DNA of 64,000 nt from assembly GCA_947034885.2 (NCBI GenBank), contig OX344751.2, positions 6,200,001 through 6,264,000 on the forward strand. The letters run 5' to 3'. Positions within the stretch are counted from its first letter, which is position 1. Each line of letters opens with the position of its first letter. The stretch is from Thuidium tamariscinum. Its lineage: Eukaryota; Streptophyta; Bryopsida; Hypnales; Thuidiaceae. Position numbers and translations under genes: made by a program. The notes under the pieces were generated by a model, which had not been told where the DNA came from, did no database searches, and saw only the letters and a program-made list of their open reading frames with translations. Shown here one piece after another: positions 33,560 through 43,870 of the stretch.

Positions 33560-33745
33560 AAAAATTACAAAAAATTGTGTTTGAGTTCTAAATACAACCT
33601 TACTCTAGCTCGGTATGAGGATAGCGCCTACGGCGTAATTAGATGGAGGTCAACAAGATTCGAACCCGGACCTCCAATCACACAACACTCAGTCTCTTGC
33701 ATCGCTTCCCGCAATATACCCTAACTGAATAGGGTGACTACCAAA
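33560..33745 (-). mobile_element. Probable tRNA-related SINE
   Basis: Read on the minus strand it contains GGTCCGGGTTCGAATCTTG (about 33,654-33,672), a good pol III B-box within a T-arm-like hairpin. It then has a non-tRNA body (GCCGTAGGCGCTATCCTCAT) and a T-rich 3' end near 33,560. I cannot fold a complete tRNA: no acceptor stem or clear A-box. Boundaries are approximate. Confidence 0.5.
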
Positions 33746-34014
33746 AAGAAAGATTCACATATTAATAGGTAAAGTGCAACATTCACTACGTACCAGTTTG
33801 TATGAAATATTGTAACTTTGAATAGAAACACGAAATTAAGATTAGAGATGCTATATTTCCACGACTTCAACCTATCATTTTAATGGAAATTATAATTTCT
33901 AACTAATGAAATGAGATCCATTCGAACTAAATTAAATACAACTATAGATGGTTTTTTGGCCCTGCAAATGGATAATATTATTTTGGGAGGTCCTCAATCT
34001 ACCAAATTAATGAA

Positions 34015-34768
34015 TATGATGTTTTTGCAGTGTAAGGAGAAAGTGGTGCATCCATGCTCTGAATAGTTCATTTGTCATCCAGGCTTTAGATTGCATAGCC
34101 ATGACTGCATATGCTTCACGTGTCTTTCTAAGGTAATCTCTACTTTATCTTTTTCTTTTGAAAATGTAGAAGTTAGGAACTCTCTCCCCTTTTGCATTGA
34201 TGCAAACTAGAACAGAGATCCACTCTCTACTGTCAGGTGCAACCTTATGCACAACTTCAGTCCCTCTTCTAGCAAAAACGAATCCTCCACCATCCCTTCC
34301 AGCTTGTGCCCCACTTTTGTCACAATTCCACAGATGATCTGCTTCATAGTGGTTTGTATCATACAACATCTGCAGATTACTGTAGAAAGAAGCAACTACT
34401 TCAAGATTTAATTGCCGTGCTCTTCTTTGCTCTAAAGCTTGGGCCTTCCTTATAGTCAGTTCAAGATGTCTATTCTTGAAGCCCTTTATCCATCCAGGTC
34501 CACGAACTCCATTCTTAAAAGGTGTCACTTGAGATTGGGTTGTGATACCTACTTTCTCTCTCAACTACCCTATAGTGAAAGGGAAACGTAGATTCTATAG
34601 CTCCATCAAGTAATTAGCAAGTTCTTGTTCTTCTTCATGGGTGAGGACCCCTTCTTTACCTCTTCTTCTATGGATAGTGGTGCCATAAATGTGACCTCTC
34701 AAGGAAGTTGCAGGAATGTTATGATTTCTAGCTGCAATTCTAATGGGGATACCATCATTAAAGTCAGC
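34015..34768 (-). pseudogene. pogo-like transposase, middle part (right of the 14.8-kb insertion)
   Basis: Minus-strand coding resumes within the psq-type helix-turn-helix (ADFNDGIPIRIAARNHNIPA, then HRRRGKEGVLTHEEEQEL). It continues through the CENP-B-like second DNA-binding domain (GPGWIKGFKNRHLELTIRKA) and the first catalytic Asp (LWNCDKSG). Beyond 34,145 it goes on with AMQSKAWMTNELFRAWMHHF to about 34,015. A few stops interrupt the frame (near 34,590, 34,565 and 34,142). Its 5' end abuts the element at 34,769, and the missing N-terminus is at 49.6-50.5 kb. Confidence 0.85.
34761..34768 (+). repeat. Target-site duplication, left copy (AAGTCAGC)
   Basis: Identical to 49,618-49,625. It directly flanks the terminal CTCGGGG of the inserted element. 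Confidence 0.9.
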
Positions 34769-34850
34769 CTCGGGGGGGGGGGGGGTAGTGCCTTAAAAAA
34801 AATAAGGATATAGGTGCGACCAACCACTATTTTAAAGGGGGCTATTACTT
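34769..34850 (+). repeat. Left terminal inverted repeat
   Basis: CTCGGGG (14 Gs), TAGTG, then GATATAGGTGCGACCAA and ATTTTAAAGGGGGC. It is imperfect against the right end (gaps in the 15-20 bp between AGTG and ATATAGG). Confidence 0.8.
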
Positions 34851-34859
34851 CTTTTTTTT

Positions 34860-35600
34860 TTTTTTTGACATGCTATTATTATGTAATTTTCTAATTTGGG
34901 ATAATAGAAAAGGGGCTTATATTACTTATAATTCCAACTTTCTATGAATAAACTATATCGTATTTTAGATTAAAAAAAATATTCTACTATATTATTCAAT
35001 CTACATGAAATCACATATATGAAGTGAATGATGTTTTCAAGTTACAGTAGAATTTGGCAAAAGAAAGGTTTTCTTGTGAATGGAGTTACAATGATATTAC
35101 AATTTGAAAACTTCGAAATGTGTATTCCAGTATAGAAAATGTGATGTTATTACATTTTGGAAGCTCATTGTCATACAAAACACAACAAACACCAAACATA
35201 GTTTGGAAGCCGAAATATGGAGTAAGAAATATGTCATTGTGTTTAAAAACACAATGAGTGTATCCAAAATGTGCATACATGATCAAAACTGAAAGTTTGC
35301 ACCTTCACCCTAACATTTTCTACCATAACCGCCATCCAAAATTGTCTTCAACTGTAAGCCTGTATTGCAGCAAACACAGACAATTGCATCACACACTTGC
35401 AGTACACACAATTGCAAACACACAATTTCAATTGATGCAAACATACATAATTGCAAACACACAATTGCAGCACACACAATTTCAACTGATGCTAACCTAC
35501 ATAATTACAAACATACAGAATTGAAATTCTAAGGGTTTAGGGGAAATGAACAACACATGAAGAACACATGCAAAAGATAATCAAAAGAGATTCATACCTA
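34860..35600. other. AT-rich subterminal DNA with CA/ATTGCA short repeats
   Basis: From 35,360 to 35,520 there are about six drifting copies of ACACACAATTGCA. No gene. Confidence 0.5.
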
Positions 35601-35601
35601 A

Positions 35602-36699
35602 TCAAACTGGACGGTGGGATGGCGTAACCCAAACACGGCTGGAAGGCTGCACTTTGCCTCCACGAAGCACTTCAACCTCCTTCCGGTCCCAACCATCTTG
35701 CAAAATTTTGTGCAATGCCTGTAGCTCAGTAATGGACAAGTCCGCCAAAGCTTTGGACCATAGTCCCTCGCTGATTACCTGCTCAAATGACCATGTGCGA
35801 GAAAACAAAAAGAAAGCACTCTCATACAGTGAGAACATAAAGGAAATGTCCCGGGCACAAGCTCATGAAGTCCGACGAGAGATGGGTCTTCGCTTCACAT
35901 GATAGAATTCAGCCACTGCAATACGGAGTGCAGCAAACTCTGGGAGTCCTTGCAATGCATCTCGCCACTGGGTGCACGTCGCTGCTAGACGTGGTAGAAG
36001 TGTCAAGGTTTCCTCTTCGTCCACGAACGCTCGCACCCAAGTGTCTTCAGGAAGTCGCACTCTGGGGAATAGCACGCAGTCCCAAAGAATGCCTGGGAAG
36101 TTCACGACCTCCATGCCTCCGGATCTACAAATCACATCAACACAAATAATTATTTGCCCAGACAATGCTATAGCTTCCAGCACTGATCCAACGCCCCTTC
36201 CCTTCCATTCACAGAGCGGCACCCTAAATCGACAGTAATGAAATTGATATTCAAATTGCCTCTAAGCAAATGCAGAACCTAGGAAACACTAGATGCACAA
36301 CAAAACTAAAGAAGAGATGGAGTAATTCAAACAGATGAATTATAGTCGATCAGTTTCGCCTGCACTCTACAACAGCGACATTCAAACCCTAACTCCATCC
36401 CAAACGAGAACTTCTCAACATCCTAGCACTAGATCCCAACCATGCTAGATTGCGAGAATTGAAACGATTGCAAATGATTGAACCCAACGCAGGAAGTCAT
36501 TGTTGTGCCAGGACTGAGAAGCGGACCAGCTTTGGTGCAAGTGTTCAAGGTGATTACCTTTCTCGGCAAGCTGGAAACTGCAGTACTGCAGTCTAAACGC
36601 GGAATGCAGAACCCCGACGTCTCCCCCACCACCACTCGGAATGCGCACAAAACCACAATTCAGCAAAACACAAAGAATGCTGATACCTTCAGAGGCTAG
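35602..36699 (-). pseudogene. Captured host gene fragment, F-box-like
   Basis: Two exons: about 36,699-36,558 (donor GAAAG|GTAATC) and 36,223-35,602 (acceptor CGATTTAG). The second holds RLPEDTWVRAFVDEEETLTL followed by LAATCTQWRDALQGLPEFAA, which has the leucine/tryptophan spacing of an F-box. The tail is SFEQVISEGLWSKALADLSI. A TGA at 35,863 interrupts an otherwise continuous frame, and a further stop lies at the 3' donor. It lies inside the 14.8-kb transposon on the transposase strand. The F-box reading is tentative; a host gene origin is likely from intron structure and composition. Confidence 0.5.
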
Positions 36700-37204
36700 T
36701 CACTATATATGGATGTCTGCTACAAGAAACAGCCTGCAAAACAAACAACTGATAGGATTAGTTTAGACTAGGGTGTAGGGTTTTTGGTTGATGAGATTGC
36801 CAACCACCAAAGATAACCTGCAGCGCCCAAATCTGAATCTGCAACGCCAGAATCTGGAGAATCTCCAAAGTGCAGCATCCTTGCACAATCAATCACACCC
36901 AATAGTCTAGCAGCCACACCATGCAATCAGCCAAATCAAGAAGGGATAGTTTGGGGCCCTTTTTACATCCTGTCAGCCACATCAGCACCTACTGAGGTTT
37001 AGGGTGTCACAACTCTGGGTTTAGGGCTGCCCTATATAATTTTAAAATTTTACAAATTTTTAAACCAAATCCTATGCCATTATAAACTTCAGGCTTGGGA
37101 GTAGTTTATTAACTATAGTTCAATGCACAGGTGAGGGGATGCAAGTCTTTGTTACTTTAAACCGTGTACCTTAATACATGGATACATTCAACTCATGCTT
37201 GTTA
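36700..37204. other. Non-coding spacer between captured fragments
   Basis: Contains telobox-like words (ACCCTA) and AT-rich DNA. No gene seen. Confidence 0.4.
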
Positions 37205-38165
37205 CCATCCCCAAAAGTGGCCTTCAAATCGGCAGTGCCCATATTCGTTTGCCATGTTAAGCGCCGACCAGTGTGAGTTGACAGATAGTACATCTTGAAC
37301 TTGTTGCACATATAGCAAGAATCTCAGTTGGCATAGTATACCTGGCACCGGACTGAGTAGGCCATGACTCCGTGGTTAACACTTGCACAGTGAGCGTTGG
37401 CCCTTCATTCCTTTCCGCACCAGCCCAAGTTGTGTTAAATCCTTGCATGGTGTCCCGAGATGTCTTCATGTCCGTAAACATGCCTTCGAGTTTCGACGTA
37501 AACTAGTATCCACACTCCATCTTCAACTTCACGATAAGACTACGCTGTACATTATCTGATACAGTCCTGCCAAACAGCAGTCCACTAGTCCAAGTGCTGC
37601 TTGTAGTATTTTTCAAAGACATCCTTCTCCTGAAGGTACCGAAACAACATCATAACCTGATCCAATACCAACTTGACTGAAAGCAACAACAATATACTTT
37701 ATCAAGAAACTGGGTTTGCCTTCAGCAACCAGACTACTAAGAAAGCCTTTACAACCCCATCACCAGAAACAGAGGTAGTTGATGAGAAACTGAAAGAGAA
37801 TACTTGAAAGCTGTGAACATACCGGTTGCTAACAGAAAACTAGAGAAAAATGAGCTCGTACCGCAATATTTGTTAAGACTTCTCCATTGTCACGAATTGC
37901 ATGGATTTGACCCATTGCCTGCACACACCGTGAACTGTCAAAACAGAGAGAAGGCTTCAACCCCGTGAATAACAACGAACAAGGAAATGAACTCAGGAGA
38001 TCGAATATTCAAATTCATGAAGTATTCCAAAGATGAATTGAGGGTGTTCTGAAACATCTTGTCGTTATTGAAAGATTGCTAAATGATCCTGTCATACTTG
38101 TCTTTCTCATCCAGTAGGCGTTGCACGAACTCCACTGGATCCTTCAACCTTTCTGGATCAGGCTA
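37205..38165 (-). pseudogene. CUL3: Cullin-3 (CUL3) fragment carried by the transposon
   Basis: Unmistakable cullin-repeat and homology-domain pieces in order on the minus strand. They are KDPVEFVQRLLDEKDKYDRI and NLNIRSPEFISLF (38.16-37.95 kb), then [71 protein letters not shown], and last STHTGRRLTWQTNMGTADLK (to 37,205). In CUL3 this region spans the neck and the start of the RBX1-binding cullin homology domain. Lesions include TAG at 37,503-37,505, where the family has Gln (CGYQF), TAG at 38,079-38,081 and small shifts. The N-terminal BTB-binding half and the WHB/NEDD8 end are absent, so it cannot be a working ubiquitin-ligase scaffold. Confidence 0.9.
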
Positions 38166-38266
38166 AAGTATCAAAGACTTACAGGTAGGGATAAACTGCA
38201 TTCATCCTTATAAGACCCGAACGTGAATTTGGCCCCATGAATTTCGTGCAATTCGCCTTTGATGGT

Positions 38267-38997
38267 GGGCAATTGCAAGAAACACTTGTCCTATTTTCCG
38301 TCACACCTCATGTGCTGATTTGTTTTTTGGCCATAACTTCTATGTTTTGGCTCCAAATGATTCAAGATTTATAGAGAAGATACTCATAGGTACCATACAC
38401 ATTCTCTAATTTTTTCATAATTTTCAAAAATAGTTTGATTTCAAAATAGTACTAGTGATTGAATGTCACACTTGGCAGTTTAGGGGTTTTTAGTACTAAG
38501 GAGTACCTTTTTTTAATGATTTTGAGATGAAATTTTGATGAGATGGTCTCCTAGTAGACTTATAGCTCTCCACGTGACGGATTTTGAAAAAATTTATTTT
38601 TATGCGGTGTGGAAGTCCACAAAGTGAGCTTCCTTCTGGTTGCATTTTGAAACATATAAAGTATTATTTTAGTGATTTTTTTGATGAATGACCATCTCCA
38701 TGAAGTTGTTGCAAATGGCCACTTTTTTTTTTGTATTTACTTAATTTTACTAATTTTCCCGAATTAAAACATGAAGGTATGTATTTTCTTGAGATTTGGC
38801 GCTTTTTAAGTTCTCCTACTTAGAGAATTTTTCTATCAATTTCCTTCGGTGAAAACCTTCATTTTAGAGGTGTATACATTATTCATATTTTTCAAATTTT
38901 TTTCAAATTAATTTTCTAATTTTAAAGTACTCCGGAAAAAGTCACGAGTATTGTAGTAAAACGCAACAAATAGGACAAGTGTTTCTTGCAATCACCC
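38267..38997. mobile_element. MITE, complete copy of the GGGTGATTGCAAG family
   Basis: Left end GGGCAATTGCAAGAAACACT and right end the complement of GGGTGATTGCAAGAAACACT, about 731 bp apart. A possible 4-bp TGGT repeat flanks it. AT-rich and non-coding. It sits just upstream of the CUL3 exon, so it is an insertion within the larger transposon. Confidence 0.8.
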
Positions 38998-40204
38998 TGG
39001 TGGCAAATAGGAATCCATTGCCAAGAGACACTGGTGCTGCAAGCACACCCACGGTAATTCTTTACTACATTCGTAATGACAATTTATTATCGATATGATA
39101 TGATTTTCTACTTAAGAATGTTCTCATGATTATGAGAACATTCTGAAGTCATTGAAGCACTGCATCCTTTGTATTTACAGATGCTCAGGTTCTGCATTGG
39201 CATAGAGTGTGCATTGTTCTAAACTTAATTCGACAGGCTCTCATGTGATTGAAAGCAGGTGCGTCTACAATTTCACTGTATTGTGTTATACATCCCTCAA
39301 CCTTCCAATAAAATCATGAACTGTACATAAAGTATCAAGAAATACAACATTCGCTAGTCGTAGAGAGGGTGAGGCTTTGGAATGAACACAACGCACAATG
39401 CGAACAGGAATAGTTGCAATAGGGCCAAGACTACAGAAAATGATTGTTGCGTAATCAAAGGCTTGTCACTCATTGCCTATTACCAATCGTACCCTTCTTA
39501 CTCTCTTAATTCCCTGGTACTAAATGTCCTCCAGCCTAAAGAATGCTACCGCACTCCACAACACAAGGCACCAAGATATTCTACAATCCAGATTCAGGAA
39601 CCCATTCCGAATGCCAATTCAAACTAGCATCTTCGAACTTACCAAAATTTGAATCCAACACATCACCATGCGTGCAACTCAAGATTGGGAAGCAACAGAG
39701 GCTTACCCCGATAAGAGCTGTCAGGAGGAGCAGTATACGGAAGTAGCTGATGCCAAGATCGCACAGGGCTCCACACTTTGTCACATTGCTAATCCTGGTG
39801 CTGCAACTCCTACACGTCGCCAAAACAGGTCATACTCATAAAAATACCATGCTTCGCCAAAGTGTTCAATTGGAGAAACTAAGTGAAGGCTTGCTCAGCG
39901 TCATGCCTGCCACGCCTGCTGGCACATTCTTGAGCTGAGCTCCTCAAATCCCGACCCAGCAAGTTACGACCCACCACCTCAAGAAAGCCCCCTGTAGAAA
40001 TTATCAAAGCTTTCACCAATAACCCTGCAAAATTAGTGCAACAACACCCAAACTGAATGAATCAAGGTGTCACGGCAATTCTGGTTCATCACAAGTCCAT
40101 TTTGGAGATTTAACAAAAACAGTTTACATACACTCACTAGAATTTGATTGAACTTCAGATTGAAGATAAATTGGCAAGAACTTGGGAGGACATCATGGCT
40201 GTAC
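38998..40204. other. Unassigned DNA downstream of the transposase-like gene
   Basis: Several splice-like sites on both strands (for example a minus-strand GTAAGT near 39,645) and short frames, but no domain. It may hold 3' exons or UTR of the transposase-like gene, or more captured host DNA. Confidence 0.35.
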
Positions 40205-42495
40205 CTTTGAGACTTGAATGCAAGAACCACGAGTAACTGCCAAATCTGCACCTTTCAAGGAGTTTTTGACACAAATTCATCTAGAACCTGCCGATCACTC
40301 TCCTGCAGGGTATAGGCATTGCTATGAGAATGAAACGACAATGCAATGGTACAAATCACACTGTCGATGTCAATCCATTGGGTGTCCGTCACATCGTACT
40401 TATATTTGTTCCTCCCTGGCGCAGATTTGAACCAATTGAGCATAATTTGAATGGAGGGGGGAGAACTTACCTTCTTACCTGCTGAGGTGTGAGCCATGAG
40501 GTCAACTGGGTTCCTACACAGCCCCCACGTTTTCCCAACCCTCCTACGCATTTTCTGCACCCTACCCAACCACCAAGTGCCAATGTCTGGGCCACTGGTC
40601 ACAGCAGCCAGCCGTCCCACTTGACCACTGCAACAGTTTCGCTTCTGTACTGCTCTCACTCCCGAACTCTGACCAAGATTCAGTGATTGCATGAAGAGAA
40701 CACCGCAGTCAGTTCCTAGCCCCAAGAAAGCAATCGTTGTGGAATTAGCGGCAGAAAGGTAATCCTCTGCGTTGTTGAAGTAGATAGAGTTTTTGATCCT
40801 TGTCAACCTATCTTTGGACAAAAAGGGATTCCCATTCAACTCGCCTACCAACGTGGATTTGTAAATGGCCCTGCTGTTGTACAAAACCACAGGCTCTATT
40901 TTTTGTGCAGGGTTTCTAGAAGTGAGCTGCACTTCAGCTGAATCTAGCATTTGGCTAATAGCATCTCGGCATTCATCCTCAACAACCCTCAAAATTAGTT
41001 CCCTATCTTCCGATGTCTCCTCAACTGCAGTCATATCGGCATCAGCGTTGGCACTCTCAGCGTCCAGCAATGAATCATCTGTGACTATGTCTTCGGCATC
41101 TGGCTCCACACTATCTGCCTCCAATTGCACGGCAAGATCCTCCTGCATTACCTCAGCATCGCCGTCTTCACCTGGGATAGGTTTTTCGGGAGCCACATAT
41201 GCCCAATGCTTGGGATCTGCCCTCTCCACTGTCCAAGGCTGCAAGAACCACTGTTTCTTTCTAGCATAAGTGGATGGAGCCATATTTAGCACCTTCAACT
41301 GCGCTTGGGCAGCCTTTAGACCCTCCTTCAACGCCTCCACGAAGTCATCATCTGTGAGAAGGGCATTGTAATCTCCCAAATCAGCAGGGGATTGTCCTCG
41401 TTCTAGAGGATGCAGGTCCGCCCAGATGTTCTTCTGCTTGTTATGCGCTCTAGCAAATTGAAGTCCATTGGGTCCATACTCAATCGCAGCAAGCTGATTC
41501 ACTGTGTTTGCACAACCAACCAGCTCTTGGAAATCGTAAGCTCTTTCCATACCCTACATTCCCCCCACCTTGCTAAAAAAAATTTCACATGAGTCAGATC
41601 CTGTGAGGTGCAGTGGAACCGGTAAGTGAGAAAAGGCATCCCGAAAATACCTAATGAGCAAGACCACGAAATGGCAAGAGAGCTGCACATCAAGGTAGCA
41701 TTGGTTGCTTACAAAACACTCCTGCAACGTGAGATTCTTTGTATTTCCTCCTACACCATGGTCACCATGGACAAACCACAACTTCCATATCCTGAAAAAG
41801 AATGACACTTTGCTAGCAAGCACCACTCTCTCCCTCAAAGTCAAAGACACGGAAAGGAACAAATCTATATAATCAGCACATATAGACAAATACAACTTAG
41901 TCTCCAAAGTTCTCTCCTGATGTGCATCCCTTCCAGTTCTCAATTCCCGCAAACAATTTCTTGCCTTTTTTGCACAAATGCGTTGTGCACTTGCCCAATT
42001 TTGTCTATCTATTCGCTCCACATCTTCCTTTCTAAGACCGTGTTGATCAATCCCAAACCTTTGATACACTTGACCAAGGTGATCTAGGTAGCAAACATCA
42101 GCCCCCAACTGAAGATTCTTTACAACCGAGTCAAGCGGGTTTATCAATTTTTTTCCATTATGGATAAAATCCTGATCATGCAACCTGTGAGCGCTCCTAA
42201 CTCCACCCTCGAGTTAAGAGTTTTTCACACGGGTCCTGTGTCTAATTGAGTTTTCTTTCTAATTGGGTGAAAAAGAAAGCCTTCCAAGCAATGAACTCTT
42301 TTAGCCACGTTTTAAAGTGTCTTTTAATCTTAGTTGGGGTTGTAAATTTATCTATTCTATTCTAAAAGTCAACCAAGCAATCCTACTCTACTCTATTCTG
42401 GCAACTGATGTTTCCTAAATCTAATTCCAAGCATTTGGCAAAAAGAAGCTTAACAGTAAAACAATGAGAATAAAAATCAAATGTGAGCGGTTTAC

Positions 42496-42591
42496 CTCTT
42501 CCGCGTAAATCTCCATGGTCCCGTCGTCAAACATCATCATGTGTAAGTATTCCCCTACGACCTCGCCATCAAAATCATCCCGGTTCTCCAT
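42496..42591 (-). CDS. Isolated exon-like segment inside the large intron
   Basis: 32 codons reading MENRDDFDGEVVGEYLHMMM and on to IYAEE, preceded by GATTAG and followed by a strong GAG|GTAAAC donor. Composition is coding-like and unlike the AT-rich surroundings. It could be a captured host first exon or a skipped exon of the transposase-like gene. No family recognised. Confidence 0.35.
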
Positions 42592-43645
42592 CTAATCCAT
42601 AATAATTCTCACGTTGTTGGTCAATTAATTCTGGCCTGGATAAAAGGTTATGTAGCGTTAATTTAATTTCGTAATTCTTTTAATTCCTGATTTCCCGGTA
42701 ATTAAGAAATACTACAATTAAATTAGTCTCCCTAGTTTGTTAGTATTTTATCCTAAAGGAATTAACGGAAATCTAATAATTAACGAGTTGTTATCTTGGT
42801 TTTTAATTGAAATTATAAAATCCTAACGAGTTCCAATTAATTTGGATGAAAATTTCCTTCAAATCTTTTCAAATCCAATTAAATTTCGAAATTATTTTAA
42901 TCTTAAAGAAATTGGTTGTCAATTTGTTTGTTTCCCTTTTGGCTTATTAGAATATTTTAATCAAAAACTATCATCAAATCTTTTCAAATCCAATTAATTT
43001 TTAAATTTGCGTTAGTTTGTAAAGAAATTAGTTGTCAATTTGTTTGTTTCCCTTTTGGCTTATTAGGCCTAATAAAACAAAACCATAAAATCCAAACCTT
43101 CTAAGAATCTAATTAATGACTAACTACCAAAGAATGTAGGACATACCCCAAGAATCAAAGCCAATTCAATAGTAATGTTCCAAAACAATTAGTTTTTTAA
43201 TTGTCAAAGGTCAACCTTAAAGAATATAGCACCTTATTCAATAGTGAGATTCTTTTTAAAATGATTTTTTAATGCTAAATTCCCTCACGTGGTTATCTCT
43301 CACGTAATCCTTCTCCCTTTAATTCCTTTCTTCTTCCTCAAATTTGCACTTAGTTTCTTGCAATGTTAGTGAAGAAGTTGGCTATGGAGTTTTGAGTGCG
43401 TGGATCTTCTAGAATGGAGCATCAAAGTTGCAAAGAGTGGATTTTTAATGCAAAATCAAAAGTGGTGGAGGAATTTTAATCCCGCATCTTTTGATTTTCG
43501 ATTAAAACCCAATTTTTGTAATATCACTTTTTCCAACTCAATTGGGTGTACGGATCACTTACTTGTTTGTTGTGTGTGTGTATACGTTGGCTATGGTGTG
43601 TGTGTTTTTTGTTGTATGAATTTATGTTCTTGGTTTTAGTTTCCC

Positions 43646-43870
43646 CTTGGCCAGCCCTGGCCTGGCCTGGCCTGGCCTCTGGCTCCGCTCCCCGCTCTGG
43701 TTCCGCTCCCGTTCTAGCTCCGCTCCTTGCCTGGCTCCGCTCCCGCCTGGCTCCGCTCCACGTGGCGCTCCCCCACTGGCCGGACCCCGCCCCGTCAACC
43801 GCCCACGTGGCGGCCGCGGATTGGCTCGGGGGGGGGAAATTTGCTGTGCCTCGGTCTGCTGGGCCTTCGG
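43646..43870. repeat. GC-rich short tandem block
   Basis: CTGGC repeats and about six drifting copies of TGGCTCCGCTCC, then a G-run. Long frames on both strands across it are compositional. Confidence 0.7.

Noticed and set aside
33654-33672. True tRNA gene
   Set aside because: No acceptor stem, anticodon arm or A-box could be found around the B-box-like sequence.
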